From positions 1 through 5,253 of the forward strand of contig RQOI01000116.1 in NCBI GenBank assembly GCA_003854995.1: a DNA stretch of 5,253 bases. The letters run 5' to 3'. Shown here one piece after another: positions 1 to 5,253 of this stretch (position 1 is the first letter of the stretch; every line of letters begins with the position of its first letter). This DNA comes from Candidatus Zhuqueibacterota bacterium. GTDB lineage: Bacteria > Zhuqueibacterota > Zhuqueibacteria > Residuimicrobiales > Krinioviventaceae. The translations under genes and the position numbers were made by a program. A model generated the notes under the pieces. The model made no database searches. It worked only from the letters and a program-made list of their open reading frames with translations, and was not told the origin of the DNA.

Positions 1-1832
1 CACCAGCGGTCTCGGATTCGCTGGCAGCGCTGCGAGTTCGCACAATGATCGTCAATGCGGCGGATAAAGTCAGAGCAATTCGACTGAAAAGCATTGTCAG
101 GGACGATCAGGGCAGAGCGGTTGCCGAGAGTTTGGCCGATGGCGAGATCAGCGGCCATGCTCGATATGAATTTTCTCAAGATATCGAGCTGTTGAATCCG
201 CGCTTGTGGTCTGTCACAGCGCCAGTCCTTTACGAAATGGTGTCACAGGTTTACCTTGGGGATGAGATCGTGGATGAGTATATCACTCCCTTTGGCATCC
301 GAACTTTGCATTTTGATGCCGAAAAAGGATTCTTTTTGAACGGCGAGCCGATGAAAATCCTCGGCGTCTGTCTGCATCACGATCTCGGCTGTCTCGGCGC
401 CGCCATCAACGAGCGTGCGCTGGAACGTCAGTTGGAACTGCTCCAGGAGATGGGCTGCAACGCCATCCGCACGTCGCACAATCCGCCGGCGCCGGAGCTG
501 CTCGATCTCTGCGATCGCATGGGATTCATCGTCATGGACGAAGCGTTCGATATGTGGAAAAAGAAAAAGACTACCTATGACTATTCGCTGCATTACGACG
601 AATGGCACGAACGCGACCTCACCGATTTCATCAAACGCGACCGCAACCATCCCAGCGTCATCATCTGGAGCATCGGCAACGAGATCCTGGAGCAGTGGCA
701 CGAGTCCGGCATAGCCATGGCGCAGGAGCTGGCCGGCATTGTCCGCGACCTGGACGACACCCGTCCCATCACCTCCGGCTGCAACGACCCGGAGCCGCAC
801 AATTATATCATTCGCTCCGGAGCGCTCGATCTCATCGGCTTTAATTATCGTCACCAGACCTTCGAACAGTTCCCGCAAAAATTCCCCGGACTAAAGTTCA
901 TCGGCGCCGAGACCGGCTCTGCCATTGCCACGCGCGGTGAGTACGATATGCCGTCGGACGTCATTCGTCGCTGGCCTGCATTCGGCCACTACCAGTACGA
1001 CGGTCCGCCGCCCAACGCCGATTGGACCTGTTCGTCGTACGACAACTGCTCGGTGCCGTGGGGATCGACGCACCAAGAGACCTGGTCACTAATAAAAAAA
1101 CACGACTATCTGTCCGGCATGTTCTACTGGACCGGCTTTGATTACCTCGGCGAGCCGACGCCGTACGACTGGCCGGCACGCAGCTCCTATTTTGGCATCC
1201 TCGATCTCGCCGGTTTCCCCAAGGATGCCTACTATTTTTATCAGGCCGAATGGACCGACAAACCGGTGTTGCATCTCTTCCCGCACTGGAATTGGCACGA
1301 GGGCGAGGTCGTCGATGTGTGGGTTTACACCAATTTTGATCAGGTGGAGCTCTTTCTCAACGACGTATCCCTCGGCATGCAGGAAAGAAAAGATCACCTG
1401 CATCTGTGCTGGCGAGTCAATTACGCACCGGGGACGATCAAGGCGCTGGCGACGAAAAACGGCGCGACGCGACGCGCGGAAATATCCACCGCCGGTGCTC
1501 CGGCTCTCTTGCTGATGACCGCTGATCGCAGCCGAATCAACGCGGATGGCAAAGATCTCTCCTTTGTAACCGTCACAGTGCTGGATGAGGCGGGGAATCG
1601 GGTTCCGCAGGCCGATCATCTGGTGCAGTTTCACGTCAGCGGGCCCGGATTCATCGCCGGCGTCGATAACGGCAATCCGATCAGCCATGAGCCGTTCAAG
1701 GCCAACCATCGCCAGGCGTTCAATGGCCTCTGTCTGGCCGTCATTCAGTCCGACGGCGGTGAAGGCACAATTGCCCTGGAGGCGACCTCGGATGGCCTGC
1801 AGCGCGCGCGCGTCGAGATTCAGGCGAGATGA
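1..1832 (+). CDS. GH2 beta-galactosidase-type glycoside hydrolase (5' end outside window)
   Basis: Exo-acting retaining glycosidase, most likely a beta-galactosidase, that removes terminal beta-linked sugars. The frame is open from base 3, and the residues before the first ATG (base 45) continue an Ig-like strand pattern. That ATG is therefore internal, and the N-terminal sugar-binding domain and any signal peptide are missing. Counting from the base-45 Met: the GH2 Ig-like sandwich reaches about residue 85, and the TIM barrel runs about 88-400, with FFLNGEPMKILG, the RTSHNPP motif (142-148), acid/base E213 in WSIGNE and probable nucleophile E289 in GAETGS. Then follow a DUF4982-like domain (about 405-475) and a C-terminal beta domain (about 487-593) like GH2 domain 5. 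This order is typical of Bacteroidota-type GH2 enzymes. The region around CSSYDNCSVPWGS and GFDYLGEPTPYDWP is characteristic of the DUF4982 subgroup. No sorting domain follows. The GH2 call is firm, but substrate specificity is inferred; beta-glucuronidase or another GH2 activity is possible. Confidence 0.93.
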   Translation, partial: PAVSDSLAALRVRTMIVNAADKVRAIRLKSIVRDDQGRAVAESLADGEISGHARYEFSQDIELLNPRLWSVTAPVLYEMVSQVYLGDEIVDEYITPFGIRTLHFDAEKGFFLNGEPMKILGVCLHHDLGCLGAAINERALERQLELLQEMGCNAIRTSHNPPAPELLDLCDRMGFIVMDEAFDMWKKKKTTYDYSLHYDEWHERDLTDFIKRDRNHPSVIIWSIGNEILEQWHESGIAMAQELAGIVRDLDDTRPITSGCNDPEPHNYIIRSGALDLIGFNYRHQTFEQFPQKFPGLKFIGAETGSAIATRGEYDMPSDVIRRWPAFGHYQYDGPPPNADWTCSSYDNCSVPWGSTHQETWSLIKKHDYLSGMFYWTGFDYLGEPTPYDWPARSSYFGILDLAGFPKDAYYFYQAEWTDKPVLHLFPHWNWHEGEVVDVWVYTNFDQVELFLNDVSLGMQERKDHLHLCWRVNYAPGTIKALATKNGATRRAEISTAGAPALLLMTADRSRINADGKDLSFVTVTVLDEAGNRVPQADHLVQFHVSGPGFIAGVDNGNPISHEPFKANHRQAFNGLCLAVIQSDGGEGTIALEATSDGLQRARVEIQAR

Positions 1833-1841
1833 TTGATGCGG

Positions 1842-1855
1842 CTGTGTCAAAAGCT
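1842..1855 (+). repeat. Direct repeat copy 1, CTGTGTCAAAAGCT
   Basis: This 14-base string just after the GH2 stop codon matches 2073-2086 (CTGTATCAAAAGCT) at 13 of 14 positions. The two direct copies enclose the hairpin cluster. A related third copy on the other strand lies at 2144-2155. It could be a trace of a mobile or repeat element, or a protein binding site. The function is unknown. Confidence 0.45.
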
Positions 1856-1867
1856 ATTAGCTGATCG

Positions 1868-2045
1868 TTCGGCACATTCGTGCCGGACGCACAATGGCTG
1901 AGGACATTCGTCCGGTTCTTGCGGCGCTGTTTAAATATAAAACGAAGCTGATGCACCTCTTCATTGCGAATGTAGAATGTCATGTCCCGGCAATGAAAAG
2001 GGGACGGATGTCCCGCGGTATTGCCCGCCCGGGACGCATGTCCCG
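1868..2045. repeat. Cluster of four short tetraloop hairpins, consensus GGSACATNCGTSCC
   Basis: There are four perfect small inverted repeats with four-base loops: 1870-1885 (CGGCAC-ATTC-GTGCCG), 1902-1913 (GGAC-ATTC-GTCC), 2001-2014 (GGGAC-GGAT-GTCCC) and 2030-2045 (CGGGAC-GCAT-GTCCCG). Reading the last two on the - strand turns all four into one pattern, GG(G/C)ACAT-N-CGT(C/G)CC, with N being T, T, C and G. The first copy swaps a G-C pair for a C-G pair, so the stem is kept while the bases change. A half copy, CATGTCCCG, lies at 1981-1989 and matches 2037-2045 exactly. This resembles a family of REP-like or small structured repeats, but I do not recognise a named family. No T-run follows any stem, so they are poor intrinsic terminators. 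Confidence 0.65.
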
Positions 2046-2064
2046 AGCGATCTTTTCTTTCACT

Positions 2065-2165
2065 GATCGGAACTGTATCAAAAGCTTATCTGACGAAATG
2101 ATAATGCAAAATTTTGACTGTGTCCTTCTCCTGAATTAGCATACTTTAGATACAGTCCCCGATCG
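2065..2165. repeat. About 100-base segment bounded by imperfect inverted repeats
   Basis: The left arm 2065-2084 reads GATCGG-AA-CTGTATCAAAAG. The complement of 2144-2164 reads GATCGG-GGA-CTGTATCTAAAG. The arms agree except for a one-base length difference, the AA/GGA change and one A/T change. Between them lies a mostly A/T-rich stretch holding the possible promoter. The layout would fit a tiny MITE-like element with terminal inverted repeats, or paired operator half-sites. No clear target-site duplication is visible outside the arms, so the mobile-element reading is weak. Confidence 0.4.
2114..2142 (+). promoter_or_regulatory. Possible sigma70-type promoter for the GH51 operon
   Basis: TTGACT (2114-2119) matches the -35 consensus at five of six positions. 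It is followed, after exactly 17 bases, by TAGCAT (2137-2142), which matches TATAAT at four of six. Transcription would start about 2149-2151 and give a leader of roughly 110 bases containing two hairpins. A Bacteroidota-style TTTG / TAnnTTTG reading was tried (TTTG at 2113, TACTTTAG at 2142), but the spacing is too long. The prediction rests on consensus match and position only. Confidence 0.4.
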
Positions 2166-2172
2166 TGCTCAT

Positions 2173-2227
2173 TTGGTTGCGGCCAAAAGCTGCGCCAAGG
2201 TCTCGGTAGTGAAAATTACTCATTTTC
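2173..2227 (+). promoter_or_regulatory. Two possible leader hairpins upstream of the GH51 gene
   Basis: Bases 2173-2183 pair with 2189-2198 around a CAAAA loop, giving about ten pairs with two G-U pairs and one bulged T. Bases 2211-2216 (GAAAAT) pair perfectly with 2222-2227 (ATTTTC) around a five-base loop. Both lie between the possible promoter and the ribosome binding site at 2249. They could affect mRNA stability or translation. They do not match a riboswitch class I know. Confidence 0.3.
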
Positions 2228-2248
2228 CAAAAGAACCACAAAAATGAT

Positions 2249-2253
2249 AGGAG
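2249..2253 (+). promoter_or_regulatory. Ribosome binding site of the GH51 gene
   Basis: AGGAG lies six bases before the ATG at 2260. It supports that start, which also begins a well-formed signal peptide. Confidence 0.8.
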
Positions 2254-2259
2254 TCTGAA

Positions 2260-3804
2260 ATGAAAAAGTGGCATATTGCAACTCTGGTTTTATTCGCTTG
2301 TTTCATCTCAACCGCGTTGGCGCAGAACACCCTCGAAATCTACGCCAATGCCGGCGAACATCGCATCAGCAAGAACATCTATGGCCATTTTGCCGAGCAT
2401 CTGGGTCGATGCATCTACGACGGCATCTGGGTCGGACCCGACTCTGACATCCCCAATGTGAACGGCTATCGCAAGGACGTCCTTGAAGCCTTGCAGGCGC
2501 TGCAGATTCCGGTTCTGCGCTGGCCGGGCGGCTGTTTTGCCGACACCTACCACTGGATGGACGGCATCGGCCCGACGGAGAAACGGCCGAAAATAAAGAA
2601 TGTGTTCTGGGGTGGCGTCATTGAAGACAACAGTTTCGGCACACACGAGTTTTTGAATTTGTGCGAGCTGCTGGGCGCCGCGCCGTACATCTCAGCCAAT
2701 GTTGGCAGCGGCACGGTCGAGGAGATGGTCAACTGGATCGTCTACATGACCTCGGATGAAGATGTACCCATGGCGAATCTGCGGCGCCAGAACGGTCGCG
2801 AAAAACCATGGGATGTCAAGTTCATCGGCATCGGCAACGAGAGCTGGGGCTGCGGCGGCGAGATGACGCCCGAGCACTATGCAGATCTGATGAAGACCTT
2901 TTCCAGCTACGCCCGTCTCTACGGCCGAAATCTCACTCGCGTGGGCTGCGGCGCCAATTCCGAGGACTATAACTGGACAAACGTGATGATGGATAAAGCG
3001 GCGCGGCACATGGACGCCCTGTCCGTGCATTACTATACCATTGCCGGCGAGAGCTGGAGCAACAAATCATCAGCTACTGATTTCGGCGAAGAGCTCTATT
3101 TCCGCGGCATCCAGCATGGACTGCGGATGGAAGAACTTGTGTCCCGACATTCCGCCATCATGGATCAGCATGATTCGCGGCAACGGCTCGGTCTGTACGT
3201 CGATGAATGGGGCATCTGGACCGATGTGGAGCCGGGCACAAATCCCGGATTCCTCTTTCAACAAAACTCTCTGCGCGATGCCCTGATCGCTGCGACGACG
3301 CTGGACATCTTTAACAAGCATTGCGATCGCGTGCGCATGGCCAACATTGCACAGACGGTCAATGTCCTGCAGGCCATGATCCTGACTCAGGGTGATAAAA
3401 TGGTGCGGACGCCGACCTATCACGTCTTCAATATGTATAAAGGCCATAAGGATGCTCTTATGCTGCCATCGCATCTATCCGCCCCGGACTACCGATTCAA
3501 CGGCGACAGGATTCCCGCCATCAGCAGCTCAGCCTCGTTGAGCGATGATGGCAGCATGACCGTCACACTGAGTAATGCCGATCCAAACAACAGCGTGAGT
3601 CTGCATGTGATCTTTATGGGAAAGAGCATCGACAAGATTCAGGATGCCCAGGTGTTGACGGCGCCGGCCGTCAATTCGATCAATTCCTTTGAGAAACCGG
3701 ATACGGTCGTGCCAAAGGTACTTGATGCGGTGAAGAAATCGTCGAATAACAGCCTGCAGATCGACGTGCCGGCGAAATCGGTCGTCGCTCTGAAAGTGAA
3801 ATAG
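2260..3804 (+). CDS. Secreted GH51 alpha-L-arabinofuranosidase
   Basis: Retaining exo-enzyme that releases terminal alpha-L-arabinofuranosyl residues from arabinan, arabinoxylan or arabinogalactan. At 514 residues it has the normal length for GH51. A clear signal peptide (basic MKKWH, hydrophobic stretch, cleavage probably after ALA at 19-21) indicates export, unlike the well-studied cytosolic GH51 enzymes. The TIM barrel shows RWPGGCF (87-93), the Y/W/DG context after it, GTHEF (127-131), acid/base E194 in GIGNESWGCGG and nucleophile E316 in YVDEWGIW. The C-terminal beta-sandwich, roughly from residue 370 to the end, includes the conserved-looking TPTYHVFNMYKGH segment. No sorting domain follows, so the protein is probably periplasmic or released by another route. 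It is the first gene of a tight four-gene cluster. The GH51 family is certain by motif; the exact natural substrate is inferred. A GH51 endoglucanase activity is less likely. Confidence 0.95.
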   Translation: MKKWHIATLVLFACFISTALAQNTLEIYANAGEHRISKNIYGHFAEHLGRCIYDGIWVGPDSDIPNVNGYRKDVLEALQALQIPVLRWPGGCFADTYHWMDGIGPTEKRPKIKNVFWGGVIEDNSFGTHEFLNLCELLGAAPYISANVGSGTVEEMVNWIVYMTSDEDVPMANLRRQNGREKPWDVKFIGIGNESWGCGGEMTPEHYADLMKTFSSYARLYGRNLTRVGCGANSEDYNWTNVMMDKAARHMDALSVHYYTIAGESWSNKSSATDFGEELYFRGIQHGLRMEELVSRHSAIMDQHDSRQRLGLYVDEWGIWTDVEPGTNPGFLFQQNSLRDALIAATTLDIFNKHCDRVRMANIAQTVNVLQAMILTQGDKMVRTPTYHVFNMYKGHKDALMLPSHLSAPDYRFNGDRIPAISSSASLSDDGSMTVTLSNADPNNSVSLHVIFMGKSIDKIQDAQVLTAPAVNSINSFEKPDTVVPKVLDAVKKSSNNSLQIDVPAKSVVALKVK

Positions 3805-3820
3805 CTGTCTCATTGTCGTA

Positions 3821-3825
3821 AAGGA
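3821..3825 (+). promoter_or_regulatory. Ribosome binding site of the sorting-domain protein gene
   Basis: AAGGA lies nine bases before the ATG at 3835, inside the 30-base gap after the GH51 stop codon. No terminator or promoter fits in that gap, which supports co-transcription. Confidence 0.65.
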
Positions 3826-3834
3826 CGAAGCATC

Positions 3835-4389
3835 ATGAAGCAATATCGTTCCTGCCTGCTGATTCTATTGATGGTCGCGAGAAGTTCTGGTCAAGACAAC
3901 GAGGCACATCTCGTCATAACGACCACATCAGCGAGTGACGCAATTTCGATTGCGGAAATTGATAAACTCATCTTCTTGCAGCATCAGACTGGTGCACTTG
4001 GAATAGAGTGGAAGAACGGCAGCATGCAAGAGACAGACTTGACCGCAATTGAAAAAATTACTTTCGAAGAGCAGAGCTATATAGAGGTAAAAAATTCACA
4101 AAGCGGCCTCATCACTTTTGATCTACAACAAAACTATCCCAATCCCTTTAATCCCGCAACCACCATAGAATTTTATCTCGATGCGCCCCAATGGACAAAA
4201 ATCACAATCCTCAATATTCAGGGCCAATTCGTCAGGCAACTGCTGCACGAATTCGCGGCGCCAGGTCGCCATCGTGTCATCTGGGATGGACGCGATGACG
4301 CCGGCCATAGAGTCAGCTCCGGCGTCTATTTTTATCGCGCGACAGCCGGCGAGTCCATCCAGATGAAAAAATGTCTTTTCATAGAGTAG
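3835..4389 (+). CDS. Small secreted protein with two ID-ITF modules and a T9SS-type (FlgD-like) sorting domain
   Basis: Exported protein of 184 residues with no recognisable catalytic domain. Residues 1-20 form a signal peptide ending near RSSGQ. Two 24-residue segments follow, 24-47 (ending EIDKLIF) and 54-77 (ending AIEKITF). They align to each other without gaps and to the start of the next gene's mature protein. Residues about 96-184 form a C-terminal domain with LQQNYPNPFNPATTIEF, a strand with ITILNIQGQFVRQL, GRHRVIWDGRDDAGHRVSSG and VYFYRA, ending in KKCLFIE. This is the classic FlgD-like/TIGR04183-type domain that takes cargo through the type IX system or tethers it at the surface in FCB bacteria. 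With no cargo domain it could be a small surface adaptor, or the remnant of a larger protein whose middle was lost. It lies 30 bases after the GH51 gene, and its stop codon overlaps the next gene's ribosome binding site. The domain call is firm; the function is unknown. Confidence 0.88.
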   Translation: MKQYRSCLLILLMVARSSGQDNEAHLVITTTSASDAISIAEIDKLIFLQHQTGALGIEWKNGSMQETDLTAIEKITFEEQSYIEVKNSQSGLITFDLQQNYPNPFNPATTIEFYLDAPQWTKITILNIQGQFVRQLLHEFAAPGRHRVIWDGRDDAGHRVSSGVYFYRATAGESIQMKKCLFIE

Positions 4390-4392
4390 GAG
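4388..4392 (+). promoter_or_regulatory. Ribosome binding site that fixes the MBL-hydrolase start at 4401
   Basis: AGGAG begins inside the TAG stop codon of the previous gene and lies eight bases before ATG 4401. The upstream in-frame ATG at 4371 would add ten residues (MSFHRVGVSE) before the signal peptide and would overlap the preceding gene. ATG 4401 is therefore the better start. The overlap of stop codon and ribosome binding site suggests translational coupling. Confidence 0.75.
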
Positions 4393-4400
4393 TGAGCGAG

Positions 4401-5153
4401 ATGAAGAAAACTCTCTACGCGCTCGGGCTGTTCATCCTTCCACAGCTCTTGCTTGGGCAAATCATGCACGTGCACAAAAATGACGGCACGGTCGAACAGT
4501 TCGATATCGCGACGATCGACAGCATCACCTTCGGCAGTGCGGCTGGAAAAATGACCTGGCTGGGACATGCCAGCGTCAAGATTGTCACCAACGACAACAT
4601 TGTCATCTATATTGATCCATACGCCGGCGATGATTACAGCGAGCCCGCTGATCTCATCCTTGTCACCCATGGTCACAATGATCATAATCAGGTCAGCAAA
4701 GTGACAAAAAAACCAAACTGCCTGATCTACTCGGGACCAGGCGCCAATGTGGGCGGCAGCAAGCTCGCCCCCGGGGAGCATGCCGAAGCGCTCGGAATCT
4801 CCATTTCCGCTGTTCATGCCTATAATAGCAACCATCCCAAAGGCACTGGCGTGGGATTCGTTCTCGATATTAACGGCATCCTGCTTTATCATGCCGGCGA
4901 TACGTCAAAAATAGATGAGATGGCCGAGTTGACGGCATTGAACATCGACTATGCACTATTGTGCGTCGATGGCATCTATAACATGAGCCCGGAAGAAGCC
5001 ATGCAGGCTGCAGCGCTCATTCACCCTAAAAAAGCCATTCCCATTCATGTCGCGCCTGCAAATGCTTCCGCAGCGGAAAAACAAAAAAATATCGACAGAT
5101 TCAATCCTCCTAATAAATTGATTTTAAAAGAGGGTGACGTCATTTATCTTTAA
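4401..5153 (+). CDS. Exported metallo-beta-lactamase-fold hydrolase, UlaG-like, with N-terminal IDSITF module
   Basis: A 250-residue metal-dependent hydrolase of the MBL superfamily, closest by pattern to the UlaG/UPF0173-type (Lactamase_B_3) branch. Residues 1-20 form a signal peptide (MKKTLYALGLFILPQLLLGQ). Residues 21-44 are a short module ending ATIDSITF that is also present twice in the preceding gene. The MBL domain starts at MTWLGHASVKI (51-61). It shows the metal motif THGHNDH (H90, H92, D94, H95), H139 in SAVHAYN, D167 in HAGDTS and H216 in IPIHV. These cover the usual ligands of a di-metal site, so the enzyme is probably active. Known relatives are mostly cytosolic and include lactonases such as UlaG; an exported form beside an arabinofuranosidase is unusual. 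A sugar-lactone or ester substrate is possible but only a guess. It lies 11 bases after the sorting-domain gene and 17 before the next. Confidence 0.88.
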   Translation: MKKTLYALGLFILPQLLLGQIMHVHKNDGTVEQFDIATIDSITFGSAAGKMTWLGHASVKIVTNDNIVIYIDPYAGDDYSEPADLILVTHGHNDHNQVSKVTKKPNCLIYSGPGANVGGSKLAPGEHAEALGISISAVHAYNSNHPKGTGVGFVLDINGILLYHAGDTSKIDEMAELTALNIDYALLCVDGIYNMSPEEAMQAAALIHPKKAIPIHVAPANASAAEKQKNIDRFNPPNKLILKEGDVIYL

Positions 5154-5156
5154 TTT

Positions 5157-5161
5157 AGGAG
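5157..5161 (+). promoter_or_regulatory. Ribosome binding site of the last, partial gene
   Basis: AGGAG lies nine bases before ATG 5171 and just after the MBL-hydrolase stop codon. It supports a real gene running out of the window and continuation of the operon. Confidence 0.7.
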
Positions 5162-5170
5162 AACCAGACC

Positions 5171-5253
5171 ATGAAGAGTTCATCAGGTACCGTACTCCTG
5201 CTCACTCTTTTGTTCACCGTCAATGCCATCTACAACTGCGGGACGCAGGAAGC
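5171..5253 (+). CDS. Start of an exported protein, possibly a lipoprotein (3' end outside window)
   Basis: Only 27 codons are visible, and the product cannot be identified. The start MKSSSGTVLLLTLLFTVNAI is a signal peptide with one Lys and a hydrophobic core, followed by YNCGTQEA. The Cys at residue 23, followed by Gly and polar residues, suggests a lipoprotein. However, the lipobox would read I-Y-N-C, with Asn just before the Cys, which is not the usual Gly/Ala/Ser. Cleavage by signal peptidase I after VNA (17-19) is the alternative. It follows the MBL-hydrolase gene by 17 bases with a good ribosome binding site, so it is probably the fourth gene of the operon. It was recognised from its start signals rather than its length. 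Confidence 0.65.
   Translation, partial: MKSSSGTVLLLTLLFTVNAIYNCGTQE

Larger units (their letters stand above)
1833..2259. other. 427-base intergenic region, rich in small hairpins and repeats
   Basis: No convincing gene lies here. The only long + strand frame (1894-2139) has no ribosome binding site and runs straight through the hairpin repeats. From left to right the gap holds a first CTGTRTCWAAAG motif (1842-1853), a group of tetraloop hairpins (1868-2045), an A/T-rich part bounded by two inverted copies of the same motif (2065-2165) with a possible promoter inside, and two leader hairpins (2173-2198 and 2211-2227) before the ribosome binding site of the GH51 gene. The change from GH2 coding sequence to this block suggests a transcription-unit boundary. 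No intrinsic terminator with a clear T-run was found. Confidence 0.7.

Noticed and set aside
45..47. ATG at 45 as the start of the GH2 gene
   Set aside because: The frame stays open to the left edge, the residues before it continue an Ig-like strand pattern, and the usual N-terminal sugar-binding domain is missing. No ribosome binding site is seen in front of it.
1802..1812. Alternating GC run near the end of the GH2 gene
   Set aside because: A short CG-alternating stretch could in principle form Z-DNA, but it encodes normal residues of the C-terminal domain and is explained by GC-rich codon use.
1089..1850. A 253-codon open frame on the - strand opposite the GH2 gene
   Set aside because: It is a mirror of a strongly supported coding region. 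The translated sequence has no domain pattern and there is no ribosome binding site. The - strand frames at 243-878 and 4332-4892 were rejected for the same reason.
1868..1887. Hairpin after the GH2 gene as an intrinsic terminator
   Set aside because: The stem is about eight pairs with one G-U, but the following bases are CGCACAATGG, with no run of T. It fits better as one copy of the repeated hairpin family.
1868..2045. CRISPR array
   Set aside because: The repeats are far too short, are irregularly spaced, lie in both orientations and do not flank equal-length spacers.
1894..2139. An 81-codon open frame in the gap
   Set aside because: It has no ribosome binding site, runs through the hairpin repeats and the inverted-repeat segment, and its translation shows no recognisable motif.
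4371..4400. ATG at 4371 as the start of the MBL hydrolase
   Set aside because: It would put ten polar residues before a textbook signal peptide and overlap the previous gene. The ribosome binding site at 4388-4392 fits ATG 4401.

Overview
The window holds five genes, all on the + strand. It probably comes from a secretion-rich bacterium of the FCB supergroup (Bacteroidota, Ignavibacteriota, Calditrichota, KSB1 and relatives) that degrades plant polysaccharides. The best taxonomic evidence is the third gene, which ends in a FlgD-like/type IX secretion (T9SS) sorting domain with the typical YPNPFNPATTI opening. Four of the five genes show or allow an N-terminal export signal, and the first gene belongs to a GH2 type common in that supergroup. 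Genus or species cannot be read from this sequence.

Layout. (1) Bases 1-1832 carry the 3' part of a GH2 beta-galactosidase-type glycosidase. The frame is open to the left edge, so the true start lies outside the window. (2) Bases 1833-2259 are a non-coding gap of 427 bases. It is not empty: it has a cluster of short tetraloop hairpins that look like copies of one element with a covarying base pair, three copies of a 12-base CTGTRTCWAAAG motif (two of them facing each other about 100 bases apart), a possible sigma70-type promoter, and two leader hairpins before the next gene. (3) Bases 2260-3804 encode a secreted GH51 alpha-L-arabinofuranosidase with both catalytic glutamates. (4) Bases 3835-4389 encode a small secreted protein made of two short 'ID-ITF' modules and a T9SS-type sorting domain, with no catalytic domain. 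(5) Bases 4401-5153 encode an exported metallo-beta-lactamase-fold hydrolase (UlaG-like) with one more 'IDSITF' module directly after its signal peptide. (6) From 5171 to the window end is the start of another exported protein, possibly a lipoprotein.

The last four genes are separated by only 30, 11 and 17 bases, each has a good Shine-Dalgarno sequence, and they probably form one operon. The promoter and leader in the 1833-2259 gap would serve it. The GH2 enzyme upstream and the GH51 enzyme together suggest removal of galactose and arabinose side groups from hemicellulose or pectin (for example arabinogalactan or arabinan). The role of the exported MBL-fold hydrolase in that setting is unknown. 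The 24-residue module shared without gaps between the sorting-domain protein and the hydrolase is the most interesting protein-level signal. The hairpin family in the gap is the most interesting DNA-level signal.
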